From assembly GCA_903887775.1 (NCBI GenBank), contig CAISRB010000016.1:62001-126000 (forward strand): a stretch of DNA of 64,000 bases, written 5' to 3'. The position numbers and the translations under genes were made by a program. Under the pieces are notes generated by a model, which made no database searches, was not told the DNA's origin, and saw only the letters and a list, made by a program, of their open reading frames with translations. Each line of letters opens with the position of its first letter. Within the stretch, counting starts at the first letter, position 1. Of this stretch, positions 7,393-16,313 are shown one piece after another. Source of the DNA: an uncultured Bacteroidales bacterium. GTDB taxonomy: Bacteria > Bacteroidota > Bacteroidia > Bacteroidales > FEN-979.

Positions 7393-8919
7393 TCATTCTT
7401 TTGCATATACGATGCTGTTATTGACCTTTACCCAGGCTCCATCTGCAGGATTAATAAGCCGCAGGGTCACTTCATGTTTTCCCTGATTTAGTTCATAATT
7501 CCAATAGATATCTGTTTTCCGGTCATGAAAGGCGGATGGCATCACGGCGGTATCTGCAGGTTTACCGTCTATGCTGATCTCGACCATGTTTATGTATTCT
7601 TTTAATTTCCTTTCATCAGTCTTCGATTCACCCCTGATAGCAATGCCGCATCCTTCAAAGCTGAGTTGAACCAGGTCGTTTTTACTGGCCAGAGTCTGGC
7701 TTTCCCATTGACTGCCAATCATTGCCACAGGTTTGATCCCTGAAAAGCTTTTTTCAAACCTTACAGGCTGAGGGGTCTGAAGGGCAATAGTTACCTCATC
7801 CCCATTTATTTTACCCCCGTTTTTTTCTATGCTTATCAGGCAGTGCCTCAGGCTTGTCGTATAGACTTCGTTCAGGGAGTACGGTGTAAAGATTTGCTTT
7901 TTATTTTCGATAGACTTTACAGGTTCAATAAATTTTGCAGGGATCTTATTGTAGCCGATCATTGTTCCGAGTATCCCTCCGGCATTGGCCGGGTTGCAGT
8001 CTGAATCCTGCCCGCACCTTGTTGCAATATCAATGGTCTTTGCAAAATCACGATGGCCATAAAGAAGCCCGGTTACAATATATGCAGCATTGAGTTTAGC
8101 GTCGATGTCAAATCCTCCGAAAACGCCATCCGGGCAACCCTTATCCTCGGTCCATTTTTTTTCAGTCTCAAACCATGCCGATTTCCAATCATCCGGGTTG
8201 TTTTTATAACAATCTATCACGGTTTGAATGCATTCACGGAATTCGCTCCGGGGGGGTATGGTTTTCAATGCTTCGGTAACAACAAACACCGGATCATCTG
8301 AAATAAAAGCCAGGGAATACATTGCTCCCACGTACACACCTCCATACCAGCCGTCGCCATAATTCATGATATGACCAACTTTATCTGAAATGGCCGATGC
8401 ATAGTTGGGCATGCCTGGCGACATCAATCCGGCAAAATCTGATTCAATCTGGTAATCAATATCGTCGGCATGGGGGTTGTTTTTCCAATAGCCCGACTTC
8501 GGGGGCATAACTTGATGAAGAATGTTGTAACGGCCAGCCTGGTTGGCGTGCCATAATTGGTATCCTGCGTGGGCAAAAACAAGCGCGAAAGAATCGACCG
8601 GAGCATCAGGTCCCAGCCTGTCGATCACTCCGACAAACGTCAGGTCCATATAGATATCATCGTTGTTATAATATTTTGCCACGATACTGCTGTCAAACTG
8701 AATAGGATAATAATCCTGTATAAGGCCGGCAAATTTGAACTCAGAGGGCCCGCCATAACATACGCCGATTGTCTGCCCTGACCAGCCTCCTTTAATTTTA
8801 TCCAGTAAGCGGTCTTTTGATATTGTCATTTCCCGTTGCTGACAAAGGCCTGAAAAAGAAAAGACAAGGATCAGGGACACGGAAATAACAGATGAAGAAA
8901 AATAACATATGTTTTTCAT
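7393..8919 (-). CDS. Secreted ADP-ribosylglycohydrolase-family protein
   Basis: 508 residues with a signal peptide (about residues 1-26, ends SGLCQQ). The catalytic fold is that of PF03747: an N-terminal 'DKIKGGWSGQTIGVCYGG', then 'YYNNDDIYMDLTFV', and the diagnostic metal-binding 'CGQDSDCNPANAGGILGTMI'. Cytoplasmic relatives remove ADP-ribose from proteins. Exported Bacteroidota versions like this one lie in glycan-use contexts and more likely hydrolyse a sugar or nucleoside bond. After about residue 365 comes a beta-sandwich C-terminal domain that may bind carbohydrate. It precedes the membrane protein gene. Confidence 0.88.
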   Translation of the reverse strand: MKNICYFSSSVISVSLILVFSFSGLCQQREMTISKDRLLDKIKGGWSGQTIGVCYGGPSEFKFAGLIQDYYPIQFDSSIVAKYYNNDDIYMDLTFVGVIDRLGPDAPVDSFALVFAHAGYQLWHANQAGRYNILHQVMPPKSGYWKNNPHADDIDYQIESDFAGLMSPGMPNYASAISDKVGHIMNYGDGWYGGVYVGAMYSLAFISDDPVFVVTEALKTIPPRSEFRECIQTVIDCYKNNPDDWKSAWFETEKKWTEDKGCPDGVFGGFDIDAKLNAAYIVTGLLYGHRDFAKTIDIATRCGQDSDCNPANAGGILGTMIGYNKIPAKFIEPVKSIENKKQIFTPYSLNEVYTTSLRHCLISIEKNGGKINGDEVTIALQTPQPVRFEKSFSGIKPVAMIGSQWESQTLASKNDLVQLSFEGCGIAIRGESKTDERKLKEYINMVEISIDGKPADTAVMPSAFHDRKTDIYWNYELNQGKHEVTLRLINPADGAWVKVNNSIVYAKE

Positions 8920-8934
8920 GATCTGGTGGAAGTC

Positions 8935-11478
8935 TCAGGATGTTTTTTCTTTCGTTATGAGTTTTGAAATAGTCATAAACAATTCGCTTTTATTGATCGG
9001 TTTCGAAATATACCCGTCGCAACCAGATTCTTTGCTCTTCTCCTTGTCGGTCGACATGGCATACGCAGTTTGTGAAATTACAGGAAGTTGAGGGAGCAGT
9101 GCTTTGATCTCTCTGGCCAAATCCCAGCCGGAGGCATCCGGCAACCTGACATCCAGCAGGATAAGGTCGTACGAACTGAGATTTTCATATTGTGCTCTAA
9201 GCTCTTTTCCGCTAAAGACAGGAGTCAGATCAGCACCGGTCTTTCTCAGAATTATTTTGAGATAATCCATGTTAGATTGCTCGTCCTCCACCAACATAAT
9301 CTTTTTGCCTGACCAGTTGTAATTGCTTTCGGCTTTTTTAGTACCGGGTCCATCTGTGGCAGGCTGATTTTTTTCCTGCTCCGGTTCATAAGGGAATTTG
9401 AAAAAGAAGGTGCTTCCTTTTCCGGGCACTGAGTCCACCCAGATTTCACCGCCTAAGAGGGCAAGGGAACCTTTGCAGATAGAAAGCCCAAGTCCGGTAC
9501 CTCCATACAGTTTTTTAGGGTTTTGAACAGCCGCCTGCCTGAAATGTTCAAAGATCACTTCCTGGTTTTCGGCAGAGATCCCGATCCCGGTATCAGCCAC
9601 ATAGCAGGTAATGGTCTTATCTTCCGGTGGATGGTATCCAAAACCGATTACCCCGGCATCGGTAAATTTGATCGCGTTATCGATCAGGTTCGAAAAGACT
9701 TGTTTGAGAATAAATTTGTCAGTTTTTATGATTACCTGCTCGCCCGGGAGTTTCTTTTCTGCTTTGATTTTAATACCTGTTTTGTTATTCTTTTCAATCT
9801 TTTGCTGGAATACCACCTCCAGTTCATCGAGGACATTATTCAGGGAAACAACGGTTTTATAAATAGTAGCATTTCCTGATTCAATTCTGGATATATCCAG
9901 CAGATCGTTGATAAGATGCATCAGGTCGTCGGATCTCGATTGGATAATGCCTGAATACCGGCGGCGATCCTCATAAGAAAGGTCGGGATCGGAAAGCATA
10001 TCTGAAAAACCAACGATGGCATTCATCGGGGTTCTTATTTCGTGTGACATATTGGCAAGGAAAGTGGATTTTAACCTGTCGCTTTCCTCGGCTTTGTTTT
10101 TGGCAATGTGAAGTTCTTTTTCTGCTCTTATGCGTTGTTCTTCTTCCTCAGCAAACTCCATCGCAAAAGATATGTTTGCGGCCATTTCGTCAAGCAATGT
10201 AAGTTCTTCATCATCGAAAAAATTCGCCTCAGAGGCGTAAAGGGTCAAGGCGCCTCTTAACTTACCTGCAATTTTAAACGGAAAAACGGCAGATGCACGA
10301 TAACCCAGTCTCAGAGCATCTTCACGCCAGGGGGTCATTCGGGGGTCAGAAGCTATATCGTTTGCCACGCTGTGTTTTCCGTCACGCAGCGCAATGGCAG
10401 TAGGACCAAGACCCCGCTCACTATTGTCCAGGGTGATTTGGAGCTTTTCCAGGTAGTTTTCGGTCTTGCCGGCGCTTGCCACAGGTATCACGTTCTTTGT
10501 TTGCGGGTCCACCATTCCTATCCAGGCCATACGGAACCCCCCTTCTCCGATGGCAATATTACAAACCGCTTCGTATAACTCCAGTGGTTTATGCACCCAT
10601 ATAATCGTTCGGTTAATTTCACTCAGCAGGGCATATGTCCGGTTGAGCTTGCGTAACATCATTTCTGATTGCTTCCGATCGGTAATGTCTGAATTGAATC
10701 CATGCCAGATAATACTGCCATCAGCCTGTTTCTCCGGGGTGGATTGACCCAGCATCCATCTTACCGGCTGACCGGGAATCTTTACCCGGTACTCGCATTT
10801 CCAGGTGGTCAGGTTTTTCCCTGAATAATCAATGGAACTTATTACCTTTTCCAAATCTTCCTTCAATATTACATTGGCGATTGGAGAAAAATCCTCGCGA
10901 ACATCCTGGGGGGAACATCCGAAAACATCTCTTATAGCTTCTGTTGTAAAAGGTACACAATAAGTTCCATCGGGTTTCTTCATAAACTGATATATCATTC
11001 CCGGAACATGAGATGACAGTTTCAAGAATCGTATGTCGCGGCCCTCCAGCGCCTCTTCGGCTTTCTTTCGTTCGGTAATGTCAATAAACGATGTTATTAT
11101 TTTGTGATTGCCAATCATTGATATTGACATGAGAGCATTCGTTATTTCACCATTTTTCTTATAAAATGAAAATTCATATTTATCAGGGGCATCCTTTGGG
11201 TTTAGAAGTCTGAGTCGGTTAAATTCTTTTAAGCGTTCAAGGTCTTCGGGAGGTATTTGCTGAGTCCAGCTCATTCCAATAACTTCCTCCTTGGTATAAC
11301 CACTCATTCGGCAATATTCTTCGTTAACCATTGATATCGTAGTATCCGGTTCTATAATGGCCATTGCTGCAGAGTTGTTTTCAAAAATCAAACGGAAATT
11401 TTCTTCGCTTTCAAGCAGCATCCTTACATTCTCATCAGTGCTTGCTTTGACTTTGGATTTCGATGGGTTCTTCTTCAT
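8935..11478 (-). CDS. Hybrid sensor histidine kinase/response regulator (PAS-PAS-GAF-HK-REC)
   Basis: 847 residues from ATG 11478 (MKKNPSKSK); a longer frame from 11556 adds an unlikely leader. The domains run in order: PAS 24-138, PAS 149-270, GAF 299-445, HisKA 475-540 with His479 (SHEIRTPMN), and the HATPase with N-box 'NLIDNAIKFTDAG' and G-boxes 'ADTGIGIS' and 'GGTGLGLS'. A receiver at 726-845 has Asp776 (LILLDVRLPD) and Lys826. There are no membrane helices, so it senses a cytoplasmic cue through PAS or GAF. Phosphate passes His479 to Asp776 and then needs a separate Hpt protein; the Hpt at 48507 is one candidate, far away. Confidence 0.96.
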   Translation of the reverse strand: MKKNPSKSKVKASTDENVRMLLESEENFRLIFENNSAAMAIIEPDTTISMVNEEYCRMSGYTKEEVIGMSWTQQIPPEDLERLKEFNRLRLLNPKDAPDKYEFSFYKKNGEITNALMSISMIGNHKIITSFIDITERKKAEEALEGRDIRFLKLSSHVPGMIYQFMKKPDGTYCVPFTTEAIRDVFGCSPQDVREDFSPIANVILKEDLEKVISSIDYSGKNLTTWKCEYRVKIPGQPVRWMLGQSTPEKQADGSIIWHGFNSDITDRKQSEMMLRKLNRTYALLSEINRTIIWVHKPLELYEAVCNIAIGEGGFRMAWIGMVDPQTKNVIPVASAGKTENYLEKLQITLDNSERGLGPTAIALRDGKHSVANDIASDPRMTPWREDALRLGYRASAVFPFKIAGKLRGALTLYASEANFFDDEELTLLDEMAANISFAMEFAEEEEQRIRAEKELHIAKNKAEESDRLKSTFLANMSHEIRTPMNAIVGFSDMLSDPDLSYEDRRRYSGIIQSRSDDLMHLINDLLDISRIESGNATIYKTVVSLNNVLDELEVVFQQKIEKNNKTGIKIKAEKKLPGEQVIIKTDKFILKQVFSNLIDNAIKFTDAGVIGFGYHPPEDKTITCYVADTGIGISAENQEVIFEHFRQAAVQNPKKLYGGTGLGLSICKGSLALLGGEIWVDSVPGKGSTFFFKFPYEPEQEKNQPATDGPGTKKAESNYNWSGKKIMLVEDEQSNMDYLKIILRKTGADLTPVFSGKELRAQYENLSSYDLILLDVRLPDASGWDLAREIKALLPQLPVISQTAYAMSTDKEKSKESGCDGYISKPINKSELFMTISKLITKEKTS

Positions 11479-11743
11479 TGGGGTTTGGATTATCAGTCCT
11501 GATAAAGAAAAAGAGTAATACTCAAAAGTATGAAAATTTATTCTTTGAGCAAACATGTGCTGTTTTTTTTCCTTTCAGGGTGTTTTATCGTTGAAGTATC
11601 CAGCTATACTCTGAAGGGAATCGTTGGGGAAAAGATATGGAAGAGGATTTATTGAAAATGGTTAATAAATACAGTAAAGGTTGAATCTTGATTTAACTGG
11701 ATAACAACCATCCTGCCATTCATTACCTTCTTTAACCATACCA

Positions 11744-13783
11744 CTACCAGATCACGATCTTTAGTGAATCAGCCACGGTACATTTACATCCGAAGGCATC
11801 AGAAAATTCCTTCATCAGAGGCAGGGTGGCATTGATCCTCCAGCGTGCCGGACTATGCTCGTTGGTCTGCACCTGGTTGATAAGGCTCTCATTTGTCATG
11901 TTTTCGCGCCAGACCTGGGCCCATCCCAGGAAAAAGCGTTGCTGGTATGTAAACCCGTTAATAGGTTCAGGTTTCTTTTTGCCTTCAAGTGACTTTTCAA
12001 GGGCATAATAACCGAGGGTTAATCCCCCCAGGTCGGCAATATTCTCGCCTAACGTAAGTTTGCCATTGATTTTAAAACCTTTCGTTACTTCAATGGAACT
12101 GAAATATTCTTCCAGTTTTTTTCCGAGTGAAATGAAATTTTTAGAATCTTCCGGGGTCCACCAGTTACTCAGGTTCCCATTGCCGTCGTATTGTGCCCCC
12201 TGGTCGTCGAAGCCATGAGTCATCTCATGTCCGATAACCCCGATTATAGCTCCATAGTTGATTGCATCATCAGCATCAGGGTTGAAAAATGGCGGTTGAA
12301 GAATGGCTGCCGGGAATACGATCTCGTTGTTCGTGGGATTGTTATAGGCATTGATCGTTTGAGGCGACATTCCCCATTCTTTTTTATCAACAGGTTTGCC
12401 TGCTTTCGAGATCATGTCGTTGTGTTCCCACAAGGTGATGTTCATACTGTTTTCAATCAGTTTGTCGGGTTGGATATCAATGCTTGAATAATCCTTCCAT
12501 GTATCGGGATAGCCTATTTTCCAGGTGAAGGCAGCCAGCTTCTTTTTTGCTTTTTCCTTCGTGGGCGCACTCATCCAAGTGAGCTTGTCGATACGTTCAC
12601 GATATACGGAACGAACGTTTTCAATCATCTCGGAAACTTTTTTCTTTGAAGATTCCGGGAAATATTTTGCAACATAAAGTTTGCCAAGTGGCATTCCCAA
12701 CCTGTAGTTGACACTCATAACAGCGCGTTCTTCCCTGGGGCGCTGCGTTTTAACACCAAACATGACGGTACTGAAAAAATGAAATGATTCTTTATTGAAT
12801 TGTGATGGCAGCACATTGGCAAAGTTTGTAAGAAGTCTCCAGCGGAAATAGGTTTTGAGTGTTTCAACGGGGGTTGACTTAATGAGCAAACCCAGGTTTT
12901 TCAGGTAGTTTTTATCCTGCACGATTACAGTATCGGCATGCAAACCATAGTTTTTATAATAATCAGCCCAGTTTATCCCTGCTGCCAGTTTCTGAAGTTC
13001 TGAAAACGGGATTTTATTATAGATCTTAACCGGATCACGCATTTCGAAATTCTTAAGCTGGATAAGAGCCAGCTTCGTTTCGAAATCCAGTATCGTTTGC
13101 CCTGGCGCTTTCTCATTCCATCCGGCCATCGAAAACATCTTATCCACATGTTTCACAAATTCAGCCCTGATCTTAACCATGGCAGAATCCTTGTTTTCGT
13201 AATAATTGCGGTCGCGCATCGAAAGACCGCCCTGCCCCATGAAGATGGCATTCATTGTACTGTTCCTGTCATCTGCATTAACATACACTTCAAACGGCCC
13301 GGAAATATTTAACCTGGCCAGTTCGCCAGCAAGCGCAATCAGATCCATATTGCTTTTTGCTGCAACAATTTTTTCTGACAAGGGGATAATGGGAGTAATG
13401 CCTCGTTTAGCAAGGGTAACAGTATCAAGGTATGAGCGGTAATACCCGGTTATCAACTGAGCTTCGCTTCCTTTCTTCAGATTTTCCTGGCTCAGCAGTT
13501 CATTGATGATCCCTTTGATCTTCACTTCCCGGTTCTCTTTGTCCAGGACTTCAAACGAACCCCAGGAACCTTCAGTTGAAGGAACAGGGTTATGCTTTTT
13601 CCAGTTGCCGTTGGCAAAACCATCGAAGTCGGCGCAGGGTTTTATCGTTGAGTCAATGCCTGAAATATCAAAGGCAGGAACCTTGGTTCCGGTATTCAGT
13701 GATTTATGGTTGTTACACGAGCTGGTGAGGAACAATGTCATCACGATGAGTGTCATAATCAGAAAAGCAGGTTGTTTTTTCAT
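11744..13783 (-). CDS. pepO: M13 (neprilysin/PepO) family metallopeptidase, lipoprotein
   Basis: 679 residues with a lipoprotein signal (Cys23 in FLTSSCNN). The zinc site is complete: HExxH in 'VIGHEMTHGFDDQGAQYDG' and the third ligand Glu in 'GENIADLGGLTLGYYAL'. The N-terminal peptidase_M13_N region (residues about 45-430) is of normal length. M13 enzymes are zinc endopeptidases that cut peptides of up to about 40 residues. Here it would be tethered to the cell envelope, probably for peptide scavenging. It stands alone between the histidine kinase and a divergent Cache lipoprotein gene. Confidence 0.96.
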   Translation of the reverse strand: MKKQPAFLIMTLIVMTLFLTSSCNNHKSLNTGTKVPAFDISGIDSTIKPCADFDGFANGNWKKHNPVPSTEGSWGSFEVLDKENREVKIKGIINELLSQENLKKGSEAQLITGYYRSYLDTVTLAKRGITPIIPLSEKIVAAKSNMDLIALAGELARLNISGPFEVYVNADDRNSTMNAIFMGQGGLSMRDRNYYENKDSAMVKIRAEFVKHVDKMFSMAGWNEKAPGQTILDFETKLALIQLKNFEMRDPVKIYNKIPFSELQKLAAGINWADYYKNYGLHADTVIVQDKNYLKNLGLLIKSTPVETLKTYFRWRLLTNFANVLPSQFNKESFHFFSTVMFGVKTQRPREERAVMSVNYRLGMPLGKLYVAKYFPESSKKKVSEMIENVRSVYRERIDKLTWMSAPTKEKAKKKLAAFTWKIGYPDTWKDYSSIDIQPDKLIENSMNITLWEHNDMISKAGKPVDKKEWGMSPQTINAYNNPTNNEIVFPAAILQPPFFNPDADDAINYGAIIGVIGHEMTHGFDDQGAQYDGNGNLSNWWTPEDSKNFISLGKKLEEYFSSIEVTKGFKINGKLTLGENIADLGGLTLGYYALEKSLEGKKKPEPINGFTYQQRFFLGWAQVWRENMTNESLINQVQTNEHSPARWRINATLPLMKEFSDAFGCKCTVADSLKIVIW

Positions 13784-13952
13784 TTTGTGAATTTTTTCAC
13801 AAAAATAATAGAATTTTGTTATCGTCTGCTGATAGGGGAGAGGCGTTTAATAATTATTCTATTCATGATTCAGGATGGTATCAGATTATATCCGACTTTG
13901 TTTATATAACTATATTCTTTATTTTTATCGGCCATATCTAAAGCCCGACCCT

Positions 13953-14864
13953 ATGAAAAAGATTTTTGTATTAATTTCTTTCACCTTGCTGATGGGAATA
14001 GTTTTAATGAATTCCTGTAAAGCCCCCTTAACCGGAAACGAAGAAAAAAACAACTCCGCTGTTACAGATACGATTAACGGGCTGATGTCGGAAATCACCA
14101 ATTACGCAAATCAGTTAAATTCTGATTCGACCTTTAAATTTCTGAATGCCGACAGCAGTTCTGTATACATGTCGGGAGGCATGCATTATTCATATGAGAG
14201 CCTGAAAACGGCATTTAAAAATATGTACAGCGGGTTTAAAAGCCAACAGATCAGCCTCATTTTTTCAGACGTTAAAGTTCCTGCCCCCGGTATTGCCATC
14301 TGGATTGGCTATATGAAAGGCAGTTTCATCACAAAGTCAGACCAGGTGGTTGAACAGTTTTTATGTGAAACCTGGATATGGCAGCGCAAACCTGCAGGCT
14401 GGAAGGTGATCCATTATCATGAATCAATTTTGAGGATGCCGGCCCAGGAACAAAAAAAGCTTGTGGAAGTGGCTCTCGGCAAACTGGCCGGGGAACTTTC
14501 AGCAAAAACTTTAAAGCCTGCCGATTTGAAACCTTTACTTACCGCTTTCCTGGTAAAGTATCCTTTGGTATATGGAACAACACTTGCTTTTGCCCCGGTA
14601 ACGGTTGACGGAAAAAGTGAGAAAGCTGCTCCCTATTTCTATCGTTCAGGCAATGAATTCAAGCAGGCTGAACTTCCGGAAGCGTATGATTATACGGCCA
14701 GTGATTGGTATGTTGTTCCTGTAAAAACGAAAGCACCCTGCTGGAGCAACCCATATTACGATGCAGGCGGGGGAGGTGTGGTGATGATAACATATTCTGT
14801 GCCGCTCTTCGGTAAGGACAATAAGCTGATTGGAGTGCTGACCAGTGACCTGGAACTTAAATAA
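13953..14864 (+). CDS. Lipoprotein with NTF2-like and Cache (PDC) domains
   Basis: 303 residues from the ATG at 13953, which begins a lipobox signal (Cys22, LMNSC); a longer frame from 13875 is rejected. Residues about 35-165 look NTF2/SnoaL-like (SDSTFKFLNADSSSVYMSGG, ETWIWQRKPAGWKVIHYHES). Residues about 175-303 resemble the membrane-proximal half of a dCache/PDC ligand-sensing domain (YTASDWYVVPVKTKAPCWSN, PYYDAGGGGVVMITYSVPLF, LIGVLTSDLELK). Cache domains are normally the extracellular sensor of kinases or chemoreceptors; here the protein ends right after the domain, with no membrane helix or output domain. It may be a lipid-anchored ligand-binding protein. Confidence 0.7.
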   Translation: MKKIFVLISFTLLMGIVLMNSCKAPLTGNEEKNNSAVTDTINGLMSEITNYANQLNSDSTFKFLNADSSSVYMSGGMHYSYESLKTAFKNMYSGFKSQQISLIFSDVKVPAPGIAIWIGYMKGSFITKSDQVVEQFLCETWIWQRKPAGWKVIHYHESILRMPAQEQKKLVEVALGKLAGELSAKTLKPADLKPLLTAFLVKYPLVYGTTLAFAPVTVDGKSEKAAPYFYRSGNEFKQAELPEAYDYTASDWYVVPVKTKAPCWSNPYYDAGGGGVVMITYSVPLFGKDNKLIGVLTSDLELK

Positions 14865-14904
14865 GCGGGTGATCGCCACCCGGGATAACTATTGATTACA
14901 CTTT

Positions 14905-15510
14905 ATGAAGTCTTCAAACAGTATACTTCCTGATTTAAGAGAACTCGGTAGTTTAATACTTGGGTTTTTGCCCTGGATACTTTTCCTTTTTCTTTCGGGC
15001 AATACCCTTCTAAGCCTTGAGAGAGCCATCATAATAAGCCTTATTTCTTGCCTGGCTTTTAGTTATGGAGAGCTTAAGCAAGGGTTCATCCTTACCTGGG
15101 GGACTTTGATCTTCTTCAGCTTTTGTGCTGTCACCATCAATTTGTTTCATGTGATGTGGGTGGCGTTATATATGGATCTGCTGTCCAATTCAGCCCTTGC
15201 CTTTGTGATGTGGCTTACATTATTTCTTGGTAAACCTTTCGTATTACAATATGCGAGGAAGGGCCAGCCTGAGGACAGATGGAGTGAACCGGGATTCGTT
15301 GATGGCTGCAAGCAGATGACAATCGTTTGGGCTTCATTGATGAGCCTGTCAGTGGTCCTGAGCATAGTCAAAAGGACTTCATTGATAAACCTTCCAGGAT
15401 GGGCCTGGTTCGGGTTAAGCCTGGTGATCATTATCTCAGGCCTGGCTTATACCACAGTATTTAAACGTCAGAAGCGGCTGAAACGGCTGAGGGAGCAGTC
15501 AACCAGTTAA
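14905..15510 (+). CDS. Hypothetical integral membrane protein
   Basis: 201 residues with about six hydrophobic helices (LILGFLPWILFLFLSG, AIIISLISCLAFSYG, LTWGTLIFFSFCAVTINLF, LLSNSALAFVMWLTLFLG, MTIVWASLMSLSVVLSIV, WAWFGLSLVIIISGLAYTT) and a basic C-terminal tail (FKRQKRLKRLREQ). There is no recognisable catalytic motif. It follows the Cache lipoprotein by 40 bp on the same strand and could share its transcript. Family not recognised. Confidence 0.7.
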   Translation: MKSSNSILPDLRELGSLILGFLPWILFLFLSGNTLLSLERAIIISLISCLAFSYGELKQGFILTWGTLIFFSFCAVTINLFHVMWVALYMDLLSNSALAFVMWLTLFLGKPFVLQYARKGQPEDRWSEPGFVDGCKQMTIVWASLMSLSVVLSIVKRTSLINLPGWAWFGLSLVIIISGLAYTTVFKRQKRLKRLREQSTS

Positions 15511-15549
15511 TCATCTTTTAATGACTGCGGATGAGGGAACGAAGAAAGC

Positions 15550-15873
15550 CTAATCGATAAAAGTCTCCTTGATAATTGCTTTGACCTTACGTATCTCTTT
15601 TTGATCCAGGGCGCTTATGATTTTAACTACCCGGGATTTGTCAATTGTTCTGATCTGGTCTATCGATATCCAGTTTGTATTCCCTTCGAATGTAAACCTT
15701 ATCCTTGTCGGGTAATCTTTGGATGCTGAAGTAATCGGGGCAATAGTTATCGTCTTCAGGTATTTATTTATTTCGTCTGGCGAAATTACCAGGCATGGAC
15801 GGGTTTTCCTGATCTCACTGCCGACAGTAGGATCCAGGTTCACAATAATGATCTGATATTGCTTTATTTCCAT
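15550..15873 (-). CDS. mazF: MazF/PemK family toxin (mRNA interferase)
   Basis: 107 residues with the MazF signature: 'YQIIIVNLDPTVGSEIRKTR' then 'PCLVISPDEIN', 'TIAPITSASKDYPTRI', and the dimer-helix strand 'ISIDQIRTIDKSRVVK'. MazF cleaves single-stranded RNA at short sequence motifs and arrests growth when free of antitoxin. The gene overlaps the 3' end of mazE by 10 bp, which couples translation and keeps the antitoxin first. All parts look intact. Confidence 0.95.
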   Translation of the reverse strand: MEIKQYQIIIVNLDPTVGSEIRKTRPCLVISPDEINKYLKTITIAPITSASKDYPTRIRFTFEGNTNWISIDQIRTIDKSRVVKIISALDQKEIRKVKAIIKETFID

Positions 15874-16109
15874 TCTTCCATGCTTTCATCAGGAAAGACA
15901 TCACCGATCATAAGTTTGTCATCGCCGGCAGCATTCATTTGCTGAAATGCTTTCTCCCAGGATTGTCGCGGCTTAGAGACTGGTTTTAAGATGATCCTTC
16001 CCTTTTCAAGGATCAGTTCCACCTTATCTTTGATGTCATACTTTTCCAAAAGCGTCTTTGTTAACCTGATCCCTTTTGAATTTCCTATATCAATTACTGA
16101 TACCTGCAT
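15864..16109 (-). CDS. mazE: MazE/AbrB-family antitoxin
   Basis: 81 residues. Residues 1-45 form a swapped-hairpin AbrB/MazE DNA-binding domain (IDIGNSKGIRLTKTLLEKY, KVELILEKGRIILKPV). The acidic C-terminus (GDVFPDESMEEWK) is the flexible tail that blocks the toxin. MazE-type proteins bind their own promoter, alone or with MazF. A perfect 12-bp palindrome 22 bp upstream of the ATG overlaps a Bacteroidota -7 element and fits autorepression. Confidence 0.93.
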   Translation of the reverse strand: MQVSVIDIGNSKGIRLTKTLLEKYDIKDKVELILEKGRIILKPVSKPRQSWEKAFQQMNAAGDDKLMIGDVFPDESMEEWK

Positions 16110-16130
16110 AGGTTGAAAAGTGAAATTACA

Positions 16131-16147
16131 TTGTAATTACAAAAGTA
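16131..16147 (-). promoter_or_regulatory. mazEF promoter (-7 TACTTTTG) overlapping palindromic operator
   Basis: On the minus strand TACTTTTG (complement of 16140-16147) matches the Bacteroidota -7 consensus TAnnTTTG. It overlaps the perfect palindrome TTGTAATTACAA at 16131-16142. Repressor bound there would block transcription start. No good -33 TTTG is found at the usual spacing. Confidence 0.5.
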
Positions 16148-16313
16148 CATTAATTTTCAACCAGGAACATCTTTTATAACAATTATTCTTACTTAATCCG
16201 GTAATAAGTAAAAAGTGATATCATAAATAAGGCAATATTCTGCATCCAGGTGCCAATCAGAGAGATACCCTGACCGGTGAAAATAGATCTGGTAGTTTCG
16301 TGAGCGGAGTAAT

